Assembly (NCBI GenBank): GCA_046724435.1
Contig: JBKOWN010000031.1
Span: forward strand, 1 to 23,165
Reading direction: 5' to 3'
DNA: 23,165 nucleotides
Source of the DNA: JALZAA01 sp046724435
Lineage (GTDB): Bacteria; Actinomycetota; Acidimicrobiia; IMCC26256; JACDBD01
The translations under genes and the position numbers were made by a program. Below are positions 13,203-20,346 of the stretch, piece after piece. Below the pieces are notes generated by a model. That model had not been told where the DNA came from, ran no database searches, and worked only from the letters and a program-made list of their open reading frames with translations. Numbering within the stretch: the stretch's first letter is position 1; every line of letters starts with the position of its first letter.

Positions 13203-14383
13203 GCGTCGACACGGAGAGCCGCATCGAGGCCGGGCTGGAGGGCGCGCGGGCGCGCACCCTCGGGCTCCTCGCGCCGATCGACGATGCCGACCTCGTCGGC
13301 CAGGTGTCCCCGCTGATGTCGCCGCTCGTGTGGGACCTCGCACACGTCGGCCACTACGAAGAGCTGTGGCTGCTGCGCAACCTCGTGGGCGCCGCACCGA
13401 CCAACGAGCTGTTCGACGACGTCTACGACGCGTTCAAGCACCCACGCCGCGATCGTCCGTCACTGCCGATCCTCGGTCCCGCTTCCGCCCGCGCCTTCGT
13501 CGCCGGCGTTCGCACGCGTGCGCTCGACGTTCTCGCGACGATCGACCTCGACGGGGACGACCCGCTGCTGCGAGACGGTTTCGTGTACGGATTGGTCGTC
13601 CAACACGAGCACCAGCACGACGAGACGATGCTGGCCACGATCCAGCTCATGGAGAACTTCGCTCACCCGGACGCCGGCGACTGGCGTCCCTCGAAGGTCG
13701 ACCACGGCGACGCCGGGATGGTCGACGTGCCCGGCGGGACGTTCTTCATCGGCACCGACGAGCACGCGTGGGTGTACGACAACGAACGTCCGCGCCACGA
13801 GGTCGAGCTTCCACCGTTTCGGATCGACAGCGCCCCGGTCACCAACCGCCAGTACCGCGCGTTCATCGAGGACAGCGGGTACGACGACTCGCGGCTCTGG
13901 AGCGAGGCCGGATGGGAATGGCGTCAGGACGCGGGAGCGGAGGCGCCGCTGTTCTGGCGGCGCGAAGGGGGCGGCGACTGGTCGCGCCGTCGCTACGGCC
14001 GGCACGAGGACCTTCCGCCCGACGAGCCCGTCCAGCACGTGTGCTGGCACGAAGCCGACGCGTTCGCGCGCTGGCGCGGCGCCCGCCTTCCCACCGAGGC
14101 CGAGTGGGAGACGGCCGCGGCCCGCGACGGCGAGCCCGGTGGGCCGCGGCAGATGATCGGCGACGTCTGGGAATGGACGTCCACCGACTTCGGCGGATAT
14201 CCGGGCTTCGTATCGTTCCCGTACCGCGAGTACTCGGAGGTGTTTTTCGGCCCCGAGTACAAGGTGCTTCGCGGCGGGTCGTGGGCGACCGACGCCAGCG
14301 TGCGCCGCACCACGTTCCGGAACTGGGACTACCCGATCCGGCGCCAGATCTTTGCCGGCTTCCGCTGCGCGGCCGGCGCGTAA
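13199..14383 (+). CDS. egtB: Hercynine oxygenase (sulfoxide synthase) EgtB
   Basis: 394 residues. It is the non-haem iron enzyme that joins hercynine and gamma-glutamylcysteine using O2. The N-terminal DinB-like domain provides the iron site: LAHVGHYEE (H52 likely) and HEHQHDET (H136 and H140). The C-terminal formylglycine-generating-enzyme-like domain has VPGGTFFIGTD (177-187), RLPTEAEWE (296-304), MIGDVWEWTS (319-328), EYKVLRGGSWA and FRNWDYPIRRQIFAGFR, the last block holding substrate-binding Trp/Asp/Arg in the mycobacterial enzyme. Between AEWETAAARDGEPGG and RQMIGD some 40-45 residues seen in mycobacterial EgtB, including a 'PWG' segment, are missing. Start GTG 13199 overlaps the egtA stop (GTGA); GTG 13193 is an in-frame alternative. 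Confidence 0.96.
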   Translation: MSVDTESRIEAGLEGARARTLGLLAPIDDADLVGQVSPLMSPLVWDLAHVGHYEELWLLRNLVGAAPTNELFDDVYDAFKHPRRDRPSLPILGPASARAFVAGVRTRALDVLATIDLDGDDPLLRDGFVYGLVVQHEHQHDETMLATIQLMENFAHPDAGDWRPSKVDHGDAGMVDVPGGTFFIGTDEHAWVYDNERPRHEVELPPFRIDSAPVTNRQYRAFIEDSGYDDSRLWSEAGWEWRQDAGAEAPLFWRREGGGDWSRRRYGRHEDLPPDEPVQHVCWHEADAFARWRGARLPTEAEWETAAARDGEPGGPRQMIGDVWEWTSTDFGGYPGFVSFPYREYSEVFFGPEYKVLRGGSWATDASVRRTTFRNWDYPIRRQIFAGFRCAAGA

Positions 14384-14388
14384 CTCGT

Positions 14389-15141
14389 ATGTGCCGCCAC
14401 CTCGCCTACGTCGGACCTCCGGTCACGCTCGAGAAGCTGATTCTCGAGCCGGACCATTCGCTGCGCCAGCAGGCCTCCGCTCCCCGCCACCAGACCCACG
14501 GGAGGTTCAACGCCGACGGGTTCGGCGTCGGTTGGTATGACCGCGCGCAGCGCGCCGAACCCGCGCGCTACCGCACCCCGCGGGCGATCTGGGCCGACGC
14601 CTCGTTCGCGAGCTTCTCCGGCCTCGTGAGCTCGAACGCGGTGCTCGCCGCCGTCCGCTCGGCATCGCCGGGCATGCCGATCGAGGAGACGAGCACCGCG
14701 CCCTTCACCGACGGCCCGTGGCTCTTCTCGCACAACGGGTTCGTGCCCGAGTTCGGCACCGGCGCCCGCCGCACGCTGCGCCGCAACGTGAGCGAGGCGC
14801 GCCTGCAAGGCCTGCAGAGCGTCACGGACTCCGAGCTCTTGTTCGCGCTCGTGCTCGACCGGCTCGACGCCGGCGCTTCTCCAGCCGACGCGCTCGTGTC
14901 GGTCGTCGCGCTCGTCGAGAAGGAGCAGGCGGACGCGCGCCTGAACTTCCTGCTCACCGACGGCGAGCGCATCGCGGCCACCGCGTGCCGCAACTCGCTC
15001 TTCCTGCTCGACGACCGCCCACGCGAAGGAGCGGTGGTCATCGCCTCGGAGCCGTACGACGGCGATGCGGGTTGGGAACCCGTCCCGGACGGCTCCGTCG
15101 TAGAGCTCGACGACGACAAGCTCGCGATCCGACCCATCTGA
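14389..15141 (+). CDS. egtC: Gamma-glutamyl-hercynylcysteine sulfoxide hydrolase EgtC
   Basis: 250 residues. It removes glutamate from the EgtB product. It is a class II glutamine-amidotransferase (Ntn) fold whose nucleophile is Cys2, exposed once Met1 is removed: the protein begins MCRHLAYVGPPVTL. Other family blocks are HGRFNADGFGVGWYD (about 37-51), SHNGFVPEF and SVTDSELLFALVLDRL, followed by LNFLLTDGERIAATACRNSLF. The ATG is 5 nt after the egtB stop with no clear Shine-Dalgarno, so it is probably coupled. Length and motif order are normal. Its TGA overlaps the apparent CTG start of egtD. Confidence 0.95.
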   Translation: MCRHLAYVGPPVTLEKLILEPDHSLRQQASAPRHQTHGRFNADGFGVGWYDRAQRAEPARYRTPRAIWADASFASFSGLVSSNAVLAAVRSASPGMPIEETSTAPFTDGPWLFSHNGFVPEFGTGARRTLRRNVSEARLQGLQSVTDSELLFALVLDRLDAGASPADALVSVVALVEKEQADARLNFLLTDGERIAATACRNSLFLLDDRPREGAVVIASEPYDGDAGWEPVPDGSVVELDDDKLAIRPI

Positions 15142-16139
15142 TCGAGAGGTCCGACATCTCCTCCACCTCGTCCCCATCGCGCGTCGACATCCATCTCGGC
15201 CCGGACGACTTCAGCGCCGCGCTGCGCGCCGACGCTCGTGCCGGCCTCACCGCGTGGCCGAAGGTTCTCCCCCCAAAGTGGTTCTACGACGAGGAGGGGT
15301 GCCGGCTCTTCGACGAGATCACCCGGCTGCCGGAGTACTACCCGACGCGCACGGAGCGGACGATCCTCACGGAGCGCGCCGGCGACATCGCTGCCGCCAC
15401 CTCCGCCGACACGCTCGTCGAGCTGGGGTCGGGCACGTCGGAGAAGACGCGGCTGTTGCTCGACGCGCTGTCGGCCCATGGATCCCTCCGGCGGTTCGTT
15501 CCGTTCGACGTGAGCGAGCCGACCCTGCGTGAAGCGGCCGCTGCGATCACGGTCGAGTACCCCGGCATCGACGTGCATGCGGTCGTCGGCGACTTCGACC
15601 ACCACCTCGACCGTCTCCCCACGGGCGGCACGCGTCTCGTCGCGTTCCTCGGCAGCACGATCGGGAACCTCGACCCGGACGGCCGGACGCGCTTCTACCG
15701 GAGCCTTGCCGCCGGCCTCGCACCTGACGACGCGCTGCTGCTCGGCACCGACCTCGTCAAGGACACCAAGCGCCTGGTGGCCGCGTACGACGATGCCGCC
15801 GGTGTGACGGCGGCATTCAATCGCAATGTCCTCTCCGTGCTGAACCGTGAGCTCGGGGCCGACTTCGTGCCGGAACGCTTCGCGCACGTCGCGCGGTGGG
15901 ACCCGGCAGAAGAGTGGATCGAAATGCGCCTCCGATCGGAAGGCGCACAGACGGTGCGGGTGCACGAGCTCGACCTCCTGGTCGAGTTCGCCGACAACGA
16001 GGAGATGCGAACCGAGATCAGCGCCAAGTTCCGCCGTGAGCGCGTCGAGGCGGAGTTGGCCGCCGCCGGTCTCGCCCTCGCCGCCTGGTGGACGGACCCG
16101 GGCGACGATTTCGCGGTCTCTCTTTCGGTCCCTGCCTGA
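15138..16139 (+). CDS. egtD: Histidine N-alpha-methyltransferase EgtD
   Basis: It trimethylates histidine to hercynine with SAM, the first pathway step. Family blocks are complete: LPPKWFYDEEGCRLFDEIT, LPEYYPTRTER, the SAM loop ELGSGTSEKTRLLLDAL, FLGSTIGNLDPDGR, LLLGTDLVKD, FNRNVLSVLNREL and EMRTEISAKFR, whose Glu and Ser match the His-carboxylate/imidazole-binding E282 and S284 of mycobacterial EgtD. There is no ATG, GTG or TTG at the expected N terminus. Options are CTG 15138, overlapping the egtC stop as CTGA (333 residues); ATC 15156, which has GAGAGG 6 nt upstream (327 residues); or TTG 15072, well inside egtC. The first GTG downstream (15510) would delete the catalytic core. I report CTG 15138 as the left limit; the true start is unresolved. 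Confidence 0.93.
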   Translation: MIERSDISSTSSPSRVDIHLGPDDFSAALRADARAGLTAWPKVLPPKWFYDEEGCRLFDEITRLPEYYPTRTERTILTERAGDIAAATSADTLVELGSGTSEKTRLLLDALSAHGSLRRFVPFDVSEPTLREAAAAITVEYPGIDVHAVVGDFDHHLDRLPTGGTRLVAFLGSTIGNLDPDGRTRFYRSLAAGLAPDDALLLGTDLVKDTKRLVAAYDDAAGVTAAFNRNVLSVLNRELGADFVPERFAHVARWDPAEEWIEMRLRSEGAQTVRVHELDLLVEFADNEEMRTEISAKFRRERVEAELAAAGLALAAWWTDPGDDFAVSLSVPA

Positions 16140-16166
16140 CACCCGTAACGTTCGGCGGGGTCTGTG

Positions 16167-16178
16167 TGTCTACAGACA
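16167..16178. promoter_or_regulatory. TGTCT-ac-AGACA inverted repeat upstream of the oxidoreductase
   Basis: Perfect 5-bp arms with a 2-nt centre lie 28 nt after the egtD stop and 95 nt before the next gene. The core TGTCTACA resembles half of many GntR/FadR-type operators. It is followed immediately by the GGTGGCC/GGCCACC hairpin. It is a candidate operator only. Confidence 0.35.
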
Positions 16179-16180
16179 TT

Positions 16181-16206
16181 GGTGGCCTCCGTGTTGGCGG
16201 GCCACC
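16181..16206 (+). terminator. Hairpin after the egt operon
   Basis: GGTGGCC (16181-16187) and GGCCACC (16200-16206) are perfect 7-bp arms around a 12-nt loop, 41 nt after the egtD stop. No T-tract follows. It could end the egt transcript or structure the leader of the next gene. Confidence 0.35.
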
Positions 16207-16273
16207 AGGATCTCGTAGCCCGCGGGGGCCAGGTCGCGCAGCCGTCCGGCCCGATGTTTGCAAGGACGGACGC

Positions 16274-17206
16274 TTGAGCGATATCCGGGTCGGGATCCTC
16301 ACGGTCGAGACCCTCGATGAGGAAGCACGCGATCGCGTCGCGATCGCGGCTGCCGCCGGCCTCGACTACGTCGGGAGCACCGACCACGTGTGCTTCCAGG
16401 GTGGAGCAGGCGTCGACGGCTTGACCACGGTCGCGACGTATGCCGGTCTCCACCCGACGATCGGTTTGTACGTGGGCGTCTACCAACTGCCGCTGCGCCA
16501 TCCCGTCGCCGTCGCTCGACAGGTATCGACGCTCGCCCATTTCGCGCCGGGCCGGCTCACTTTCGGCGTCGGGATCGCGGGCGAAGACCCGCGCGAGGTC
16601 GAGAGCTGCGGTGTCGACATGCTCACGCGCGGTCGCCGCGCCACGGAGTCTCTTTACGTGTTGCGCCGGCTCCTTGCCGGCGAGTCGGTGACGCTCGACG
16701 GCGACTTCTTCCGTTTGCGGGACACGCAGGTGCTTCCCGCCCCGGACCCGTGCGTGCCCCTCATCGTCGGCGGGAAGAGCGACGCTGCGCTCCGGCGGGC
16801 CGCGACGCTCGGTGACGGATGGACCGGTGTGTTCACGTCCCCAAGGCGTTGCGCGGGGTCCATCGCGCGGATCGCCGAGCACGCCGAAAGCGTCGGACGC
16901 GAAGGTGTCGCGTGGCAACACTCGCTCGAGCTGTGGTGTGGTTTCGGCCCCACCGTCGAGGACGGGCGCGCCAGGCTCGCGCCCGCGATGGAGCGGTTCT
17001 ACGGCCTTCCGTTCGACGCGCTCCAGCGCTACGCCCCGGCCGGGACGCCCGAGGACATCGCCGCTGCCATCGCGCCCTATGTCGAGGCCGGCATTCACAC
17101 GTTCCACCTGCAGCCGGTCGCGGGCTCTTCGGAAGAAGCCGCCTACGGCGTCGCGCAGGTGAAGCAGTGCCTCGCCCGCGCGGTCCCGGTATCCGTTCGC
17201 TCATAG
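16274..17206 (+). CDS. Luciferase-like monooxygenase-family (probably F420-dependent) oxidoreductase
   Basis: 310 residues from TTG 16274, chosen because AAGGAC lies about 8 nt upstream and the protein then starts with the family's first strand (SDIRVGILTVETL). A frame to 16088 reads through non-coding DNA. TIM-barrel landmarks are GLDYVGSTDHVCF, RHPVAVARQVSTLAHFAPGRLTFGVGIAGED (shown in pieces in most families as 'P..lAr..atLd..s.GR...GvG.G'), LTRGRRATESLYVLRRLLAG, VPLIVGGKSDAALRRAATLGDGW and TPEDIAAAI. F420 is more likely than FMN as cofactor in an actinobacterium (inference). The substrate is unknown. It sits between egtD and a KAS III gene, whose Shine-Dalgarno overlaps its TAG. An intervening hairpin suggests it need not be part of the egt transcript. 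Confidence 0.88.
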   Translation: MSDIRVGILTVETLDEEARDRVAIAAAAGLDYVGSTDHVCFQGGAGVDGLTTVATYAGLHPTIGLYVGVYQLPLRHPVAVARQVSTLAHFAPGRLTFGVGIAGEDPREVESCGVDMLTRGRRATESLYVLRRLLAGESVTLDGDFFRLRDTQVLPAPDPCVPLIVGGKSDAALRRAATLGDGWTGVFTSPRRCAGSIARIAEHAESVGREGVAWQHSLELWCGFGPTVEDGRARLAPAMERFYGLPFDALQRYAPAGTPEDIAAAIAPYVEAGIHTFHLQPVAGSSEEAAYGVAQVKQCLARAVPVSVRS

Positions 17207-17218
17207 GAGGTGGACGAC

Positions 17219-18211
17219 ATGTCGACCTGCGAGACACCCGTCCACTTCGCCGGCTGGGGATCCGATGTCCCGACCGCAGTCGTCGGGAACGAGGAGCTCG
17301 AACAGCGCTTCGGCGTCGACGAGGGCTGGATCCACTCGAAGACCGGCATCGGCGCGCGCCGAGTGGTCGCGCCGGAGCAGTCCTCGGCGGACCTGTCGAC
17401 GAACGCCGCTCGGGCCGCGCTCGCCAGCGCCGGGCTCGAGCCGGCCGACATCGACCTCATCGTCCTTGCAACCTGCACGCCGGCGCAGTTGGCCCCACAC
17501 ACGGCCGCTTTCGTCGGGGGCGAGCTGGGCGTCTCGTGCGGCTCGTTCGACCTCAACACCGCCTGCACGGGATTCGTGTACGGCCTGGTCGTTACGGGTG
17601 CGCTGTTGAACGCGAGCCCGGTGAACCGTGCCCTGCTCATCGGGGTCGAGGCGTACTCGCGCTTCATCAACCCGCAGGACCGCGGCACCGCCGTCGTCTT
17701 CGGAGACGGTGCCGGCGCGCTCGTGCTGGACCGGGCGGCCGAGGACGGAGCCGGGATCCTCTCCTCCGACCTCGGGTGCGAGGGCTCCCTCACCGACATC
17801 GTGGGAATTCGTGCCGGTGGGAGCGCGATGCCCTTCACGCCCGAAGTCGTGGCCAGCGGCGACTACCGGATCCACATGACGGGCAAGGCCGTCTACGAGT
17901 TCGCCGTCGGCGCGCTCGTCGAGTCGATCGACGTGACGCTGGCGCGGGCTTCGGTGGACCTGTCCGAGGTCACGTGGTTCGTTCCGCATCAGGCCAACCT
18001 TCGGATCATCGAGGCGGTGGGTGAGAAGCTCCACATCGATCCTGCCCGCGTGGTTCTCAACATCGAGCGCTACGGGAACACGGGTGCGGCCTCGATCGCG
18101 ATCGGGCTCGCCGAGAGTGCCGCTGAGGGTCGCATCCAGCGCGGCGATCTCGTGCTCGTGTCGAGCGTCGGCGCCGGGATGACCTGGGGTAGTGCACTGA
18201 TCCGCTGGTAA
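17219..18211 (+). CDS. 3-oxoacyl-ACP synthase III-like (FabH family) enzyme
   Basis: 330 residues from ATG 17219, 8 nt after a perfect AGGAGG (17205-17210). An in-frame GTG at 17210 overlaps that site and is unlikely. Thiolase-fold catalytic triad: C116 in NTACTGFVYG, H257 in VPHQANLRI and N287 in RYGNTGAAS. GWIHSKTGIGARR (36-48) and FGDGAGALVL (161-170) are also standard. It should condense an acyl-CoA starter with malonyl-ACP, or act on a special CoA substrate; with no other fatty-acid genes nearby, a housekeeping FabH role is not assured. It is translationally linked to the luciferase-like gene and followed by a GC hairpin before the suf promoter. Confidence 0.93.
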   Translation: MSTCETPVHFAGWGSDVPTAVVGNEELEQRFGVDEGWIHSKTGIGARRVVAPEQSSADLSTNAARAALASAGLEPADIDLIVLATCTPAQLAPHTAAFVGGELGVSCGSFDLNTACTGFVYGLVVTGALLNASPVNRALLIGVEAYSRFINPQDRGTAVVFGDGAGALVLDRAAEDGAGILSSDLGCEGSLTDIVGIRAGGSAMPFTPEVVASGDYRIHMTGKAVYEFAVGALVESIDVTLARASVDLSEVTWFVPHQANLRIIEAVGEKLHIDPARVVLNIERYGNTGAASIAIGLAESAAEGRIQRGDLVLVSSVGAGMTWGSALIRW

Positions 18212-18236
18212 TGGAACAAGCGGTCCACGCCGCCGA

Positions 18237-18255
18237 GGTCCCGGCGCCCGGGACC
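18237..18255 (+). terminator. Hairpin after the KAS III gene
   Basis: GGTCCCG (18237-18243) and CGGGACC (18249-18255) form a perfect 7-bp stem with a 5-nt loop 25 nt after the stop codon. The following CCGAGCATTT is only slightly T-rich. It probably separates this transcript from suf. Confidence 0.5.
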
Positions 18256-18263
18256 CCGAGCAT

Positions 18264-18299
18264 TTCCACTACGCCCGTAGTGTTATTACAATTGCGTGC
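18264..18299 (+). promoter_or_regulatory. suf operon promoter, leaderless, with built-in operator
   Basis: -35 TTCCAC (18264-18269), a 17-nt spacer and -10 TACAAT (18287-18292) are followed by 7 nt and the sufC ATG at 18300. Transcription would begin at or next to the ATG, so the mRNA is leaderless; there is no Shine-Dalgarno. The local sequence is unusually AT-rich for the window. Confidence 0.72.
18267..18282. promoter_or_regulatory. CACTAC-gccc-GTAGTG operator within the suf promoter
   Basis: Perfect 6-bp arms with a 4-nt centre overlap the -35 and fill most of the spacer. A protein bound here would block RNA polymerase. Fe-S-sensing repressors of the SufR/Rrf2 type control suf operons in actinobacteria (family knowledge). 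No such regulator gene is in the window. Confidence 0.6.
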
Positions 18300-19097
18300 A
18301 TGGCCGCCGGCTCCGACCCCGTATCCGCTGACGCCGCAACGGCGCGGCTCGAGATCGACGACCTCCACGTCGCCGTCGACGGCACGGAGATTCTCCGCGG
18401 CGTCTCGCTCGCCGTGCCCGCCGGTGAGCTCCACGCACTCATGGGCCCCAACGGATCGGGTAAGTCGACGTTGGCCGCGACGCTCCTCGGCAACCCGGCC
18501 TACGAGGTGACCGCGGGCCGGATCCTGTTCGACGGCGAGGACATCACGGGCCTGTCCACCAACGAGCGCGCCGGCCGGGGGCTGTTCCTCGGGTTCCAGC
18601 ACCCCGAGGAGATCCCGGGTGTGAGCGTGCTGAACTTCCTGCGTCAGGCGCTGTCGGCCCGGAAGGGCATCGAAGACTTCTCGGTGCTCGAGGTCCGGAT
18701 GGCGGTCATCGAGTGGGCCGGCCGGCTGGGCATGGACACACGGTTCATCGACCGGTACCTCAACGAGGGATTCTCGGGCGGTGAGAAGAAGCGGAACGAA
18801 ATCCTCCAGATGGCGTTGATGGAGCCCGATCTCGCCGTGCTCGACGAGACCGACTCGGGTCTCGACATCGACGCGCTCGGTGTCGTGGCCCGCGGCATCG
18901 ACGCCGTCCGCTCGTCGCGCCCGCACCTCGGGATCCTGCTCATCACGCACTACCGGCGGATCCTCGAGCACCTCACGCCCGACGCGGTGCACATCCTGCT
19001 CGGCGGTCGCATCGTCGCCTCCGGCGGCCGCGAGCTCGCCGACCGCCTCGAGCGCGAGGGGTTCGACACCTTCCGCACCGCGGAGGTGGGGAGATGA
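18300..19097 (+). CDS. sufC: Fe-S assembly ATPase SufC
   Basis: 265 residues. Walker A GPNGSGKST (49-57), Q-loop LGFQHPEEIPGV, the SufC-specific signature FSGGEKKRNEILQMAL and Walker B LAVLDETDSGLD identify SufC rather than an ordinary transporter ATPase. SufC works with SufB and SufD to build clusters on the SufBC2D scaffold in the cytoplasm, yet neither sufB nor sufD is in the 88 nt or the gene preceding it. About 15 extra residues precede the conserved RLEIDDLHV; ATG 18300 is supported by the leaderless promoter spacing. Its TGA overlaps the sufS ATG (ATGA). Confidence 0.96.
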   Translation: MAAGSDPVSADAATARLEIDDLHVAVDGTEILRGVSLAVPAGELHALMGPNGSGKSTLAATLLGNPAYEVTAGRILFDGEDITGLSTNERAGRGLFLGFQHPEEIPGVSVLNFLRQALSARKGIEDFSVLEVRMAVIEWAGRLGMDTRFIDRYLNEGFSGGEKKRNEILQMALMEPDLAVLDETDSGLDIDALGVVARGIDAVRSSRPHLGILLITHYRRILEHLTPDAVHILLGGRIVASGGRELADRLEREGFDTFRTAEVGR

Positions 19098-20332
19098 CCG
19101 AGGTCCTCGACGTCAGCCGCGTCAAGGCCGACTTCCCGATCTTCGAACGCAAGGTCAACGGCAAGCCGCTCGTCTACCTCGACTCGGCGTCGTCGTCCCA
19201 GAAGCCACGCTCGGTGCTCGACGCCATGGAGTACCACCACCGCCACCACTACGCGAACGTGCACCGCGGCATCTACACGATCGCCGAGGAGTCGACCGCG
19301 GCCTACGAGGGTGCCCGCGCCAAGGTGGCCAAGCTGCTCAACGCGCGCGCTACGAGCGAGATCGTGTTCACGAAGAACATCACCGAGGCGATGAACCTCG
19401 TCGCGTACTCGTGGGCCCGGAAGAACCTCGGCCCCGGCGACGCGGTGGTCATCACCGAAATGGAGCATCACGCCAACGTCGTGCCGTGGCACATCCTCGT
19501 CGAAGAGCGTGGCGTCGAGCTGCGCTGGATCCCGATCACGGACGACTTCCAGCTCGACCTCACCGACATCGACCGGCTGCTGGACGGAGCGAAGCTCCTG
19601 TCGGTCACCGCCATGTCGAACGTGCTCGGGACGCTCAACGACATCCGGCTGCTGTCCGACGCCGCGCACGCCGCCGGTGCGCTCGTGAACGTGGACGCCG
19701 CCCAGGCCGTCCCCCACTTGCCGGTCGACGTGCAGGCATGGGACGCCGACTTCGTCGGCTTCACCGGCCACAAGATGCTGGGCCCGACCGGTCTGGGCGG
19801 CCTGTGGGCCCGGGCCGAGTTGCTCGACGCGATGCCGCCGTTTCTCGGCGGCGGCGAGATGATCACGGACGTGCGCTTCGACGGCTTCGAGCCCAACGAG
19901 GTGCCGTGGAAGTTCGAGGCCGGGACCATGCCGTTCGTCGAGGCCAGCGGGCTCGCCGCCGCCATCGACTACCTGTCGGCGCTCGGCATGGACGCCGTCC
20001 GCGCCCACGAGAAGCAGCTCACCGAGTACACGCTGCAGGCGCTCGACGAGCGCTTCGAGGGCCGGCTGCACATCCACGGCCCGCGCGACGTCGACCGGCG
20101 CGGCGGCGCCATCTCGTTCCTGTTCGACCGCATCCACGCCCACGACGTCGCCCAGGTCCTCGACGAGGACGGCGTGTGCGTGCGGGCGTCACACCACTGT
20201 GCGAAGCCTCTGATGCGAGTGCTCGGCGTGCCCGCCACCACTCGTGCCTCGCTCTACGTCTACAACGACGAGAGCGACGCCGACGCGCTCGTAGAGTCGT
20301 TGGCGAAGGCTGAGAAGTTCTTCGCCGTCTAG
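19094..20332 (+). CDS. sufS: Cysteine desulfurase SufS
   Basis: 412 residues, fold type I class V aminotransferase. PLP Lys is K227 in FTGHKMLGPTG; the stacking His is in EMEHHANVVPW; the persulfide-forming Cys is C369 in RASHHCAKPL, with the short loop typical of SufS (group II) enzymes. It takes sulfur from L-cysteine and passes it to SufU, encoded 14 nt downstream. The start ATG overlaps the sufC stop by 4 nt. EgtE, absent from the egt cluster nearby, is a C-S lyase of the same fold, but this protein has all the desulfurase hallmarks, so SufS is the secure call. Confidence 0.96.
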   Translation: MTEVLDVSRVKADFPIFERKVNGKPLVYLDSASSSQKPRSVLDAMEYHHRHHYANVHRGIYTIAEESTAAYEGARAKVAKLLNARATSEIVFTKNITEAMNLVAYSWARKNLGPGDAVVITEMEHHANVVPWHILVEERGVELRWIPITDDFQLDLTDIDRLLDGAKLLSVTAMSNVLGTLNDIRLLSDAAHAAGALVNVDAAQAVPHLPVDVQAWDADFVGFTGHKMLGPTGLGGLWARAELLDAMPPFLGGGEMITDVRFDGFEPNEVPWKFEAGTMPFVEASGLAAAIDYLSALGMDAVRAHEKQLTEYTLQALDERFEGRLHIHGPRDVDRRGGAISFLFDRIHAHDVAQVLDEDGVCVRASHHCAKPLMRVLGVPATTRASLYVYNDESDADALVESLAKAEKFFAV

Positions 20333-20346
20333 AACGGAGCCCCCCG

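Noticed and set aside
13330..14388. Long in-frame extension upstream of egtC
   Set aside because: It is the off-frame reading of egtB. EgtC needs Met1-Cys2 at its N terminus, which ATG 14389 provides.
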